Part shown: positions 1 to 8,712 of the stretch, piece by piece
Numbering within the stretch: position 1 is the first letter of the stretch
Layout of the letters: each line of letters starts with the position of its first letter
NCBI RefSeq assembly: GCF_034931405.1
Contig: NZ_JAYGHA010000028.1
Span: forward strand, 13,863 to 77,862
DNA length: 64,000 nt
Reading direction: 5' to 3'
Source of the DNA: RDYJ01 sp034931405
GTDB lineage: Bacteria; Cyanobacteriota; Cyanobacteriia; Cyanobacteriales; Nostocaceae
Notes under the pieces: generated by a model
Told to the model about the DNA's origin: nothing
Databases searched by the model: none
Seen by the model: only the letters and a program-made list of their open reading frames with translations
Position numbers and translations under genes: made by a program

Positions 1-224
1 TTTTAGGTGGTTTTGCTGAAGTGGAAGAAGATGAAGTTACCATTCTTGTTAATGGTGCTGAACGTGGGGATGCTATTAATTTAGATGATGCCCGCAAGTC
101 TTACAGCGAAGCACAAACCAAATTCAACCAATCTGCAACAGGGGATAAACAAGCCCAAATCCAAGCCAACCAAGCACTTAAACGCGCTCGCGCTCGTTTT
201 CAAGCCGCTGGTGGTATGGTGTAA
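1..224 (+). CDS. atpC: ATP synthase epsilon subunit, C-terminal part (5' end outside window)
   Basis: The frame is open from base 3 and encodes the last 73 residues of F1 epsilon. It begins LGGFAEVEEDEVTILVNGAE, the end of the beta-sandwich domain, and continues into the C-terminal alpha-helical hairpin rich in Ala, Gln and Arg (residues DARKSY to RARARFQAAGG). Epsilon is the rotor-stalk subunit that couples F1 to Fo and inhibits ATP hydrolysis, here on the thylakoid membrane. The truncation is only the window edge. In cyanobacteria atpC normally follows atpB, which should lie just upstream. A terminator hairpin follows at 255-290. Confidence 0.93.
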   Translation, partial: LGGFAEVEEDEVTILVNGAERGDAINLDDARKSYSEAQTKFNQSATGDKQAQIQANQALKRARARFQAAGGMV

Positions 225-254
225 AACCTGAATTGGTAATTGAATTATTTGATA

Positions 255-290
255 TTGCATGGTGGTTGTATCCATCATGCAAATTTTTAT
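255..290 (+). terminator. Rho-independent terminator of the atp operon
   Basis: An 11-bp stem (255-265 with 272-282, one G-U pair) with a 6-nt loop is followed by a run of five T at 284-288. It lies 30 bp after the atpC stop codon. Confidence 0.75.
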
Positions 291-481
291 ACTTGTATCC
301 TTTTTCAAGGATTTTTTATTAATTACTTATTAGTATTTGATACTTGACTAATTTTTGTTCATGTTGATAATAAAGTCAAGCAATGGAGCAAATGATTACT
401 ATCTGGACACAAGAAAAGCAGTCTGTTCTCAGCAAAATTACTAACTTAGAAAAGACATAGTGATAAGACTATACGGAAAAT

Positions 482-739
482 ATGACAAACGACACCCGAT
501 TTGATGATATTTATACAAGATTGAATGATTTAACCCAGGATGTAACTAACCTGAAAATACAAGCTGGAACTATAGGGACTTCCCAAGTAGCTATAGTTAC
601 AACGCTGACTTTAGCCACTGGTTTGGCTTCTGATATGAAAGAGGTTAAAAGCGATATCCGGCAAATAAAATCAGATATCATGAATTTAGAAGCGAGTATA
701 GATGAAATTTTGCGATTATTGCGTAGTCAACAAAATTAG
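482..739 (+). CDS. Small coiled-coil protein of unknown function
   Basis: An 85-residue product. The middle (about residues 25-50) is uncharged and Thr/Ala/Leu rich. It is flanked by segments with heptad-like spacing of hydrophobics (IYTRLNDLTQDVTNL and MKEVKSDIRQIKSDIMNLEASIDEIL), which suggests two helices able to form a coiled coil. There is no signal peptide and no motif I recognise. A 25-codon ORF sits just upstream (383-460) and may be a fragment of the same kind of gene. I do not know its function. Confidence 0.6.
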   Translation: MTNDTRFDDIYTRLNDLTQDVTNLKIQAGTIGTSQVAIVTTLTLATGLASDMKEVKSDIRQIKSDIMNLEASIDEILRLLRSQQN

Positions 740-870
740 CCATGAACTAAATCATTTTTATGCTGACACTGGGTTAATCTTATTAAAAACTTACATCAAG
801 TTTAAGAAATCTACCTCTATCTAAATGAAGTGATAACTTAAATGATTAGTTGCCCAAAAGGGCAAAAATT

Positions 871-2967
871 ATGAAAAGCTTTGCATCTTCCTTTGGTAAG
901 AGTAAACACAATAAATTTGTACATTTAGCCGCATCTGCGGTAGCAGCCTTAGCTTTAGCAAGTGGTATAAATACTGCTAACGCTGCCACAATCAAAACAC
1001 CCAAAGCAAAAGAAGTCATTTCCGTTTCATTTCAACCTAGTCAAACACAACCGAATATTAACCCGTTAGCAATCGGCGGAACTGAATATCAAGCAATGGG
1101 AATAGAACCTTTTGCACTCATCCCCTTGATTTTATTTGGCGGTGTAGTCATTTTCGTTCCCTTAGTATTTGGTGGACTGGTAGTTATTGGTGAACGGGAA
1201 GTGGGGATAGTAGTGAAAAAATTCGCCCTCACCGGTAAAGGACTACCTCCAGGGAGATTCATCGCCCTAAACGGAGAAGCGGGTTTACAAGCAGATACTC
1301 TCGCACCTGGTTGGCACTGGGGTCATTGGCCTTGGCAATATTCTGTGAAAAAAGAAGCAGTAGTTGTAGTTCCCCAAGGTCAAATTGCTTTAATTGTCGC
1401 CGCAGATGGGGCTTCTAACCCTCCAGAACGGATTTTAGGTAAAATTGTCGAATGTGATAATTTTCAAGATGCACGCAAATTCTTGACCAAAGGTGGAGAA
1501 AAAGGCCGACAAATGAGTTTTCTCACCGCCGGTACTTATCGTATTAACACCGCCTTGTTTAAAGTGATTACATCTGCTAACGCTAGTAGTCACGGCATGA
1601 ATCCCGAACAGTTACGGGTGTATAGTGTTTTATCTGATAAAGTCGGTATTGTTACTACTTTAGACGGTTTACCTATTCCCCCAGGTGAAATCGCTGGGCC
1701 TGTGATTGAAGGACATGATAACTTTCAGAATGGGCAAAAATTTCTCAATGGTGGTGGGAGAAGAGGTTTACAAGAACAGATTTTACTTTCTGGTTCTTGG
1801 AACTTAAACCCTTGGTTAGTGCAAGTCGAACAAGTACCGATGACGGAAATTCCCATTGGTTATGTTGGTGTGGTAATTTCTTTCGTAGGACAAGATCAAG
1901 AAGATGTCAGCGGTGCAGCTTTTACCCACGGTAACTTAGTTAACCCAGGACACAAGGGTGTGTGGGTAGAACCACTTTATCCTGGTAAACAACCGCTGAA
2001 CTCGCGGATTATGAAAATTGAGTTAGTACCGACGACAAATATTGTTTTAAACTGGTCAAGACGAACCGAACGTCATAGTTATGATGCCCAACTGGCTTCT
2101 TTAACTGTAAGATCACGTGATGGTTTCGCTTTTGATTTAGAAGTAGCGCAAATTATCCATGTTGGTGCTTTGGATGCACCCAAGGTAATTTCTCGCGTTG
2201 GTTCGATGCAAAATTTAGTGGATCATGTATTAGAACCAACCATTGGTAACTATTTCCGTAACTCTGCTCAAAACTGCACTGTACTCGATTTTCTCACAGC
2301 CCGCAGTGAACGACAAACGGAAGCAGCAGACTATATCAAAACCGCTTTACGTGCCTATTATGTTCAAGCTATAGATACATTAATTGGTGATATTCAGCCT
2401 CCTGCTACTTTAATGCAGACCCAAACAGACCGCAAAATTGCGGAAGAAGAACGGAAAACCTACGAAGTTCAGCAAATGGCACAAACCCAGCGTCAACAAC
2501 TGGTGCGGGAAACGGCTTTGGCTAATATTCAACAGGAAATGGTTTCATCGGAACAAAGTGTGCAAATTGCCGAATTGAAATCTCAAGCTGCGATTAAAGA
2601 AGCTAATGGACAAGCGGAAGCAACCAAGCTAAAAGCCTTAGCAGAAGCGGAAGGTATCCGTGCTACAGGTAACGCCAAAGCCGAAACCTACCGCACAGGT
2701 GTGCAAGCTTTGGGAATGCAAGGATACACAGCTATGCAGTTAATGCAAATTATCGGCGATCGCAATGTCCGCTTAATTCCCGATATCATGGTAGGAGGTA
2801 ACAATGGCACTAGCAACGGTTTGGTAGATGGTTTATTATCGATGATTCTCTGGAATCAAACTGGTCATAACCCAAATAAAACAGGTGCATTTCCACCACC
2901 TCCACCACCTAAGAAAAGTGAACCAAGTAACGGTAGTCAAATCATAGGTGAGTTGCCAAAAGAGTAA
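871..2967 (+). CDS. SPFH/band-7 (flotillin-like) membrane protein
   Basis: Start placed at the ATG at 871 (698 residues), because it gives a good signal-type N-terminus; an in-frame TTG exists at 850. Residues 1-39 resemble a signal peptide (LAASAVAALALASG, then ANA-AT). Residues 81-106 are a strong membrane segment (FALIPLILFGGVVIFVPLVF). A beta-rich duplicated region with two similar NFQDARKFL / NFQNGQKFL blocks follows. The SPFH core is around 330-470, then a long Ala/Glu/Gln-rich coiled coil (AEEERKTYEVQQMAQTQ to AEATKLKALAEAEG) and a proline-rich tail (FPPPPPPKKSEP). SPFH proteins oligomerise and scaffold membrane microdomains. The pseudokinase begins 28 bp downstream and is probably co-transcribed. 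Confidence 0.82.
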   Translation: MKSFASSFGKSKHNKFVHLAASAVAALALASGINTANAATIKTPKAKEVISVSFQPSQTQPNINPLAIGGTEYQAMGIEPFALIPLILFGGVVIFVPLVFGGLVVIGEREVGIVVKKFALTGKGLPPGRFIALNGEAGLQADTLAPGWHWGHWPWQYSVKKEAVVVVPQGQIALIVAADGASNPPERILGKIVECDNFQDARKFLTKGGEKGRQMSFLTAGTYRINTALFKVITSANASSHGMNPEQLRVYSVLSDKVGIVTTLDGLPIPPGEIAGPVIEGHDNFQNGQKFLNGGGRRGLQEQILLSGSWNLNPWLVQVEQVPMTEIPIGYVGVVISFVGQDQEDVSGAAFTHGNLVNPGHKGVWVEPLYPGKQPLNSRIMKIELVPTTNIVLNWSRRTERHSYDAQLASLTVRSRDGFAFDLEVAQIIHVGALDAPKVISRVGSMQNLVDHVLEPTIGNYFRNSAQNCTVLDFLTARSERQTEAADYIKTALRAYYVQAIDTLIGDIQPPATLMQTQTDRKIAEEERKTYEVQQMAQTQRQQLVRETALANIQQEMVSSEQSVQIAELKSQAAIKEANGQAEATKLKALAEAEGIRATGNAKAETYRTGVQALGMQGYTAMQLMQIIGDRNVRLIPDIMVGGNNGTSNGLVDGLLSMILWNQTGHNPNKTGAFPPPPPPKKSEPSNGSQIIGELPKE

Positions 2968-2995
2968 GTTCTAGAAAGTTAGTTTTGAGGAAGTT

Positions 2996-4750
2996 TTGCT
3001 AATACAAGAACGCTATCGGTTAGTTAAGTTAATTGGTGATGGGGGGGAATATCAGACTTTTCTGGCTGTTGATGAAAATCTATTTCCCCCAGTTTCTTGT
3101 ATTGTGCATAAGTTTATTCAAAGTCAGCAAAAATCCACAGCATTTATTGACAAAGTTGAAAGATTACAAAAATTAAATCATCATCCACAAATTCCCAATT
3201 TATTAGCATTTTTTCAGGAAGATAAAGCTGATTATTTAGTCTATGAATTTATTCCCGGTGACAGTCTAAATACGATTTTAGCTAAAAACGGTGTTTTTCA
3301 AGAACCGCAAATTTGGCAAATATTGAAAAGTGTATTACCTGTTCTTGATTTTATTCACAGACAGCAAATTATTCACTGTCATTTAAAACCTGAAAATCTG
3401 ATTATTAGAGAATCTATTTTTTCGGAAACATCAGATAATTTAGTGAAGTTAGCTTTGGTAAATTTTGCCTCTACTCAAATATTAAAAACAGCTAATAATT
3501 CCAGAGAACAAAAAATAATTGGTAGTCCTGAATATAGTGCCCCAGAACAATTACAAGGAAAACCCACCTTTAGTAGTGATCTTTATAGTTTAGGAGTAAC
3601 TTGCATTTATCTACTCACACAAATTCCCCCCTTTAATTTATTTGATGTTGCTAATAATAACTGGGTTTGGCAAGATTATTTAACTCAACCAGTCAGTGAA
3701 CATCTAGCGTATACTCTCAATAAATTAATCAATCATGATTTACAAACACGCTGGAAATCAACATCAGAAATCATCACTACATTAGGAATCAAAAATCCTC
3801 ATCCGCGTTTATCTGCGTCCATCAGCGTTTCCAAAAATCTTACTATTAAACATAATCTTGATAGCCAAATCAACACCTTAGCATTTACACCAAACAGCCA
3901 AATTTTAGCCAGTGGCGATGATAGTAAAAATATTAAAATCTGGGATGTACACACTCAAAGATTAATAACTAATATATCAGCCCATAAACAAGCTGTAAAA
4001 TCAGTAGCTTTTAGCCCTAATGGACAAATTTTAGCAAGTGCTAGTGATGATAAAACTATCAAATTATGGAATGTGCATACATGGCAAGAAATCATAACTT
4101 TAAAAGGACATTTACACGCTGTAAAATCAGTTGCTTTTAACTATGAAGGTAATATTCTTGCTAGTGGAAGTTGGGATAAAACTATTAAAATTTGGGATGT
4201 AAATACAGGTGCAGAAATTTGTACTTTAACAGGACATCAATTACAAATAAATGCAGTTGCTTTTAGTGCTAAAAATGATATATTAGCCAGTGCCAGTTGC
4301 GATCGCACTGTGCGCCTATGGAAATTACAATTAGATCAAAAATCACCAAACTGCCAATATCACTTGTTAGCGACTCTTTTAGATCATACTAGGGCAGTTT
4401 TAGCAGTCGCTTGTAGTGCCAACGGACAAATTTTAGCAACGGGTAGCGATGATAACACCATCAAATTATGGGACATTGACACTGGTGAATTAATCAGCAC
4501 ACTTTTAGGGCATTCCTGGTCAGTGGTAGGATTAGCTTTTACAGCCGATAGTCAAACTCTAATTAGTTGCAGTTGGGATAAAACAGTCAAACTTTGGAAT
4601 GTCAGTAAAAAATCAGAAATAGCAACTCTCTCAGGTCATTTTGACTCAGTATCTACAGTTGTCATTAGTCCTAATTCACAAATAATTGCCACTGGTAGCA
4701 GAGACAAAACCATCAAACTGTGGAATAATTGGGAATTGGGTAGTAATTAA
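2996..4750 (+). CDS. Serine/threonine pseudokinase fused to a seven-repeat WD40 propeller
   Basis: The start is a TTG at 2996 preceded by a GAGGAAG ribosome binding site; 584 residues. Residues 7-265 have the Hanks kinase layout, and the ATP-anchoring Lys survives (HKF, K39). The catalytic loop reads HCHLKPEN at 127-134, so the HRD aspartate is His. The DFG motif reads NFA at 156-158, and the glycine loop is GDGGEY. Phosphotransfer is therefore unlikely. The C-lobe is well conserved (SDLYSLGVTCIYLL) and matches the intact kinase at 59000-60520. Residues about 285-580 hold seven WD40 repeats (KIWDV, KLWNV, KIWDV, RLWKL, KLWDI, KLWNV, KLWNN), enough for one complete propeller. It is likely a binding scaffold, possibly with the SPFH protein encoded 28 bp upstream. 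Confidence 0.88.
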   Translation: MLIQERYRLVKLIGDGGEYQTFLAVDENLFPPVSCIVHKFIQSQQKSTAFIDKVERLQKLNHHPQIPNLLAFFQEDKADYLVYEFIPGDSLNTILAKNGVFQEPQIWQILKSVLPVLDFIHRQQIIHCHLKPENLIIRESIFSETSDNLVKLALVNFASTQILKTANNSREQKIIGSPEYSAPEQLQGKPTFSSDLYSLGVTCIYLLTQIPPFNLFDVANNNWVWQDYLTQPVSEHLAYTLNKLINHDLQTRWKSTSEIITTLGIKNPHPRLSASISVSKNLTIKHNLDSQINTLAFTPNSQILASGDDSKNIKIWDVHTQRLITNISAHKQAVKSVAFSPNGQILASASDDKTIKLWNVHTWQEIITLKGHLHAVKSVAFNYEGNILASGSWDKTIKIWDVNTGAEICTLTGHQLQINAVAFSAKNDILASASCDRTVRLWKLQLDQKSPNCQYHLLATLLDHTRAVLAVACSANGQILATGSDDNTIKLWDIDTGELISTLLGHSWSVVGLAFTADSQTLISCSWDKTVKLWNVSKKSEIATLSGHFDSVSTVVISPNSQIIATGSRDKTIKLWNNWELGSN

Positions 4751-4799
4751 TAATTACCAATTACCAATCACCAATTACCCAATCATCAAACTAAAACAA

Positions 4800-5099
4800 T
4801 CAGGCGCTACCTGTGAAGGCCACTTCAGGAAACTTCAACTGCGCTTCTGCCATCGGGCGATTTCTGCCTTCTTCTTGCCAATAGTTAATAACTTCTGTTG
4901 CCTTATTCAGCAACTCGACGCGATCAACATCAGTAATCCAATGTTTGGATTCTAACTCTTTTTTGAGTTCTTCCCAAGCATCATTACGAGGCCAGAAAAA
5001 GTATTTAGTTAATGGGCTTGTGCCTTTACCGACAACTTGATCGACTGCTAAGGCCACGTTTTCATCTAACCAGAGAATTTTTAAGATAAATTTCGTCAA
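4800..5099 (-). CDS. ycf65: 30S ribosomal protein PSRP-3 / Ycf65-like
   Basis: A 99-residue protein starting FILKILWLDENVALAVDQ and containing GKGTSPLTKYFFWPRNDAWE, the hallmark of the plastid-specific ribosomal protein 3 (Ycf65) family. This family binds the small subunit in cyanobacteria and chloroplasts. The start is TTG at 5099; GGAGG six bases upstream on the minus strand supports it, and there is no in-frame ATG. It converges with the pseudokinase gene. Confidence 0.88.
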   Translation of the reverse strand: MTKFILKILWLDENVALAVDQVVGKGTSPLTKYFFWPRNDAWEELKKELESKHWITDVDRVELLNKATEVINYWQEEGRNRPMAEAQLKFPEVAFTGSA

Positions 5100-5234
5100 T
5101 CGTACCTCCGGGACAAATCCGGTTATTACTTACTGGGGTTTGCGACCCCTTATTATAACTTAATATCTGCTAAATTGACCAATGAATATTCTTGATAGAT
5201 GATGGATGATAAATGATTTTTGGCAACTAATTTA

Positions 5235-6308
5235 CTAACTTACCAATATTTCCCGTACTAAAGCAGCTAACTGATCAGCACTATCAGGAACAGCGATCGC
5301 CTTAGCCTTCTCTCCCATTTTGGCTAAATCTGCGGGAGATTGCAACAATGCTAAAACTTGATTTTGCAATATTTCCGGTGTCAACTCTGATTGTTTAAAA
5401 TTCAATGCTGCACCAACATCACTAAACACTGCTGCATTATAAGACTGATGATCTTCTGCTGCAAAGGGATAAGGAATCAAAATTGCTGGTGTACCACACA
5501 CAGCCAACTCTGTTAAACTGCCAGCACCAGAGCGACTAATAGCTAAATTAGCTCGTCGTAACAAAGCAGCCATATTATCGTAAAATGGTAATGATATGTA
5601 CTGAGGATGTTGGAGACTATCCGCGTCTGGATCTCGATCACCTGTTAAATGTACTATATAAGCACCAGCATCAAACCAAGCTGGAGCAGAACGACGCACC
5701 AACTGATTAACTGCCACAGCACCTTGACTACCGCCAAAAACCACAATTAAAGGCGCACCATCAGGAATAGGTATATCTAGACCATGATCAATTTCTGGCT
5801 CTAAAAATTGCGATCGCACAGGAGTACCCACACAGACAGTTTTAGCACGGGGTAAATACTTAGCAGCCACATCAAATCCCACAGCTACCGCACTGCACCA
5901 GGGTCCAAAAAAACGTGTTACCTTACCAGGTAAAGCATTAGATTCATGGAAAACAATCGGTAAACCCAGAGAACGAGCCGCAATCACCGCAGGACCGGCA
6001 ATATAACCACCCGTAGTCAATAATCCTTGGAAATTGCCTTGTTTGAGAATGCGTCTCACCTGGAAAATTGCACCAATGAGCTTAAATAAGATTCTGACAG
6101 AGGAAAGACTAAAACCTTGTTGAAAACCTTCCACATCAATGATATTCAAAGGATATTGGCTGGGGACAAGCTGAGTTTCTAGTCTATTAGGGACACCAAG
6201 CCATTGAATTTCATATTCTGGTAATTTATCTGCCAATGCGATCGCTGGAAACAAATGTCCACCAGTCCCACTAGCAGCTATTAGTAATTTTAACCGTGCA
6301 TTTGGCAT
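5235..6308 (-). CDS. murG: UDP-GlcNAc:undecaprenyl-PP-MurNAc-pentapeptide GlcNAc transferase
   Basis: A 357-residue GT28 glycosyltransferase making lipid II from lipid I on the inner face of the plasma membrane. The N-terminal ASGTGGHLFPAIALADKL motif is the MurG glycine-rich acceptor loop. FHESNALPGKVTR and FGGSQGAVAVN are the second and third G-loops. SRSGAGSLTELAVCGTPAILIPYP is the UDP-GlcNAc binding region. Length and motif order are normal. It appears to be a single gene outside any division/cell-wall cluster in this window. Confidence 0.96.
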   Translation of the reverse strand: MPNARLKLLIAASGTGGHLFPAIALADKLPEYEIQWLGVPNRLETQLVPSQYPLNIIDVEGFQQGFSLSSVRILFKLIGAIFQVRRILKQGNFQGLLTTGGYIAGPAVIAARSLGLPIVFHESNALPGKVTRFFGPWCSAVAVGFDVAAKYLPRAKTVCVGTPVRSQFLEPEIDHGLDIPIPDGAPLIVVFGGSQGAVAVNQLVRRSAPAWFDAGAYIVHLTGDRDPDADSLQHPQYISLPFYDNMAALLRRANLAISRSGAGSLTELAVCGTPAILIPYPFAAEDHQSYNAAVFSDVGAALNFKQSELTPEILQNQVLALLQSPADLAKMGEKAKAIAVPDSADQLAALVREILVS

Positions 6309-6560
6309 TGAAAGCTCTAGTTCCTAAAACCATCGACATATTATAGTCATGCAATTAGTTTACTCGGAGTCATCCGAATTAGATCAAGTGCAACAATTTT
6401 GATCGCCTGGATAAAGCTATCGGTACTAATTCCAACCGATCCATTAAAATCAAGGTATCGCCTAATTTTGGACTTAATGCCTTTATTTATCCACAAATTC
6501 CTGACCTTTCGTGAGCAAATCAGTAAACTATTAGCAATGACCAATATTATTGCTTTATTA

Positions 6561-7349
6561 ATGAAAAACACCAAAACATTAACTCTCAGTATTTCCCTGA
6601 TGTCATTCCTAATGACACTAAATTTAACCAGCACGGGACAATTTGTTCAAGCTGCTAAACCAGAAAATGCCCCTCCCGCACTGAAAAACCTGATCACACA
6701 AATTGACACAGCCTCCAATCGAGGAGACGTTAAAGGCGTAATGCAGTTTTACAGCCCCAATTTTACCCATGGTGATGGATTAAACCGCCAAACGATGGAA
6801 CAAGCTTTGAAGTCTTTTTGGCAAAGGTATCCTCAACTAAGATACAACACAAGGTTGCAAAGTTGGAAATCAGAAGGCAACAACATTATCGCTGAAACAG
6901 TCACCACCATCACTGGTTTACCTTCTTCTAACAGCAATAATCTAGCTCTCAATGCTACGATTATCTCCCGCCAGCGCATAGCAGGTACAAAAATCATGCG
7001 TCAAGATATTTTATCAGAACGCACCCAACTTACTTCTGGCAACAAACCACCTCAAGTGGAAATTAAATTACCACAACAGGTAAAAGTTGGTCAGAAATAT
7101 AACTTTGATGCCATTGTCCAAGAACCATTGGGTAATAATTTCTTGTTGGGAAGTGCTATGGAAGAAACTATCCAACCAAGCAAATATCTCAACCCTACAC
7201 CAGTAAATTTAGAATTACTAAATGCTGGTGGACTGTTTAAAATCGGACTTGCACCATCTAGTCCCGGACAACAATGGATTTCGGCGGTGATTCTTCATAA
7301 TGATGGGATGACAATGATTACTCAGCGTCTACAAGTCGTGAAAAAGTAG
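6561..7349 (+). CDS. Secreted NTF2-like (SnoaL/DUF4440-type) protein of unknown function
   Basis: The frame opens at 6399, but the ATG at 6561 (MKNTKTLTLSISL) gives a typical signal peptide ending near FVQAA, so that start is preferred (262 residues). No strong ribosome binding site distinguishes it from ATG 6537. Residues about 45-145 look like an NTF2-like fold (IDTASNRGDVKGVMQFYSPN, QALKSFWQRYPQL, WKSEGNNIIAETVTTITG). The C-terminal half is beta-rich (PQVEIKLPQQVKVGQKYNFD). Exported to periplasm or lumen by inference; role unknown. Confidence 0.7.
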   Translation: MKNTKTLTLSISLMSFLMTLNLTSTGQFVQAAKPENAPPALKNLITQIDTASNRGDVKGVMQFYSPNFTHGDGLNRQTMEQALKSFWQRYPQLRYNTRLQSWKSEGNNIIAETVTTITGLPSSNSNNLALNATIISRQRIAGTKIMRQDILSERTQLTSGNKPPQVEIKLPQQVKVGQKYNFDAIVQEPLGNNFLLGSAMEETIQPSKYLNPTPVNLELLNAGGLFKIGLAPSSPGQQWISAVILHNDGMTMITQRLQVVKK

Positions 7350-7609
7350 GACTGATATGGGGGATTGGGGAAAAGGCAATTTTCCATCAGTCGCAATTAT
7401 TTCTCAAATTGTTGTTAAACAGCAAAGGAAAATTCTCGCACTTTTGACCTTCACCCGGCCCCATTTACTGATTTTAGCAACCAGTATCAAGCCTATTCAA
7501 ATATTTTTTTCTCAAAATTTGTTTTTTATTACAGTGGTCTACAAATGAAAAAATGCAAGGAGTAGAGAGTATGAAAACAGCTATTTAATACACTGCAAAA
7601 ATTGAACTA
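7350..7609. other. Convergent intergenic region, no supported gene
   Basis: Between two convergent genes. A 63-codon ORF at 7357-7548 has no ribosome binding site and hydrophobic, low-complexity content, and I do not accept it. No clear hairpin or repeat was seen. Confidence 0.5.
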
Positions 7610-8191
7610 TCACCGTCCATCAGGATTCCATTTTTCAAGAGCTATGTATTTGTTCTGGACTAAATCTAAAGGCTCAATGATACCACTAGAACTGGAAACT
7701 CTCAACCAATAAACTGGACTAGTAGTTTTATCTGGGTGATTCTCAAACACTCTGACTATATAAAAAGGTGCTTTAGCAGTAGGCAAACTCTCTACAACTG
7801 CTGCAACACGTATATCTCCTTGAGAAAGGTTTTCTATTTCTTTGGCTTTGCGTTGTACTTGTGGCAAATTCCAGACAGAATTGAAAGCTTTTTGCTTGTC
7901 TATTTTGATGGTAGGAGCAGCAAGCTTCACAGCAGTAGCCGTCTTTGCTTGAGCTAGAGATGGTGAGTCAACTAAACTTTGGTAATGATGATTTTGATAA
8001 AAGTTATTGATCGCGTATCCTCCTACCAGTCCTATGACAAATGAAGCAATTAAATGGTAATAGCTGAATTGTTTCTGAGGGTAATAGCTAAATTGTTTCT
8101 GAGGGTAATAGGTTAATGGTTTCTGAGGGTAATAGGTTAATGGTTTCTGAGGGTAATAGGTTAATGGTTTCTTAGTGTTACTCCTAAGCAT
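7610..8191 (-). CDS. Single-pass membrane protein with N-terminal YYPQ repeats
   Basis: A 193-residue product of unknown function. Residues 8-45 are five copies of an octapeptide: KPLTYYPQ three times, then KQFSYYPQ and a partial KQFSYYHL. One membrane helix follows (LIASFVIGLVGGYAI). An apparently extracytoplasmic domain comes next, containing WNLPQVQRKAKEIE and FYIVRVFENHPDKTTSPVYWLRV. The repeats come from a 24-bp DNA tandem repeat at 8056-8172. The globular part looks like a conserved short cyanobacterial periplasmic domain, but I cannot name it. Confidence 0.72.
   Translation of the reverse strand: MLRSNTKKPLTYYPQKPLTYYPQKPLTYYPQKQFSYYPQKQFSYYHLIASFVIGLVGGYAINNFYQNHHYQSLVDSPSLAQAKTATAVKLAAPTIKIDKQKAFNSVWNLPQVQRKAKEIENLSQGDIRVAAVVESLPTAKAPFYIVRVFENHPDKTTSPVYWLRVSSSSGIIEPLDLVQNKYIALEKWNPDGR
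8056..8172 (+). repeat. 24-bp in-frame tandem repeat inside a coding region
   Basis: The unit GGTTTCTGAGGGTAATA + GGTTAAT (24 bp) occurs about three times almost exactly, plus two diverged copies. Because 24 is a multiple of 3, copy-number change keeps the reading frame of the 7610-8191 gene. Confidence 0.9.
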
Positions 8192-8712
8192 AGTGATGCA
8201 CCTCTGTAATTGTGTAATTTTTATTCCTGTATAAGTATGATACCAGGGGTAAGACCCCCTATGTCTAGTCTTAACAAGAATACTGATGTTGTTGTACTTA
8301 GACAGATGAGACTTAGAACATAAATTTTTTACCCTCTCCTCTCACTATAGGAAGATCAAAAATAGCGATCCCCATATCATACCATCCTAATTGCCCGGCT
8401 AAAATTTGTAGCTAGGTGTCTTTTTACTGTCCAGCAAAGATCACCTTCTAGTCGGTAAAAGAATAACCATAAGGACTAAAGCGAAACCCCAGGGTAAACG
8501 TAAGTATTTAGCTTTAGCACTTGTTGATACATCGATCCCCGACTTATTTTATTTATTATCTCCATAAATGATAAATTGATCTGGTGAATCGGGGATCTTA
8601 TCGCCTCACCTGAATTCTTACGGGGAAACAGAAATTTTTTTCTCTATCAGGTCTGATCAATTAAAATTGATAGTTAATCACAACTAAACCCTAGAAAACA
8701 TTAATTACTTCC
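8192..8712. other. Intergenic region carrying one palindromic repeat
   Basis: Divergent promoter region of about 520 bp between the YYPQ-repeat gene and the HAD gene. It holds repeat element A1 (8534-8623, listed separately). The remainder is AT-rich with no supported ORF or RNA. Confidence 0.6.
8534..8623 (+). repeat. Palindromic dispersed repeat, family A copy 1
   Basis: Termini GATCCCCGACTT / ATCGGGGATC are inverted around an AT-rich 40-bp centre (8534-8597). A right flank TTATCGCCTCACCTGAATT continues to 8623. Near-identical cores lie at 15633-15696 (same orientation) and 35533-35597 (opposite orientation). The right flank is shared with the 35533 copy. No ORF inside; MITE- or REP-like. 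Confidence 0.85.

Noticed and set aside
6347..6560. Extended N-terminus for the NTF2-like gene and a minus-strand ORF
   Set aside because: The upstream part lacks conservation signs and would bury the signal peptide; the minus-strand ORF overlaps it without a start signal.
7357..7548. 63-codon plus-strand ORF
   Set aside because: No ribosome binding site, low-complexity hydrophobic content, lies between convergent genes.
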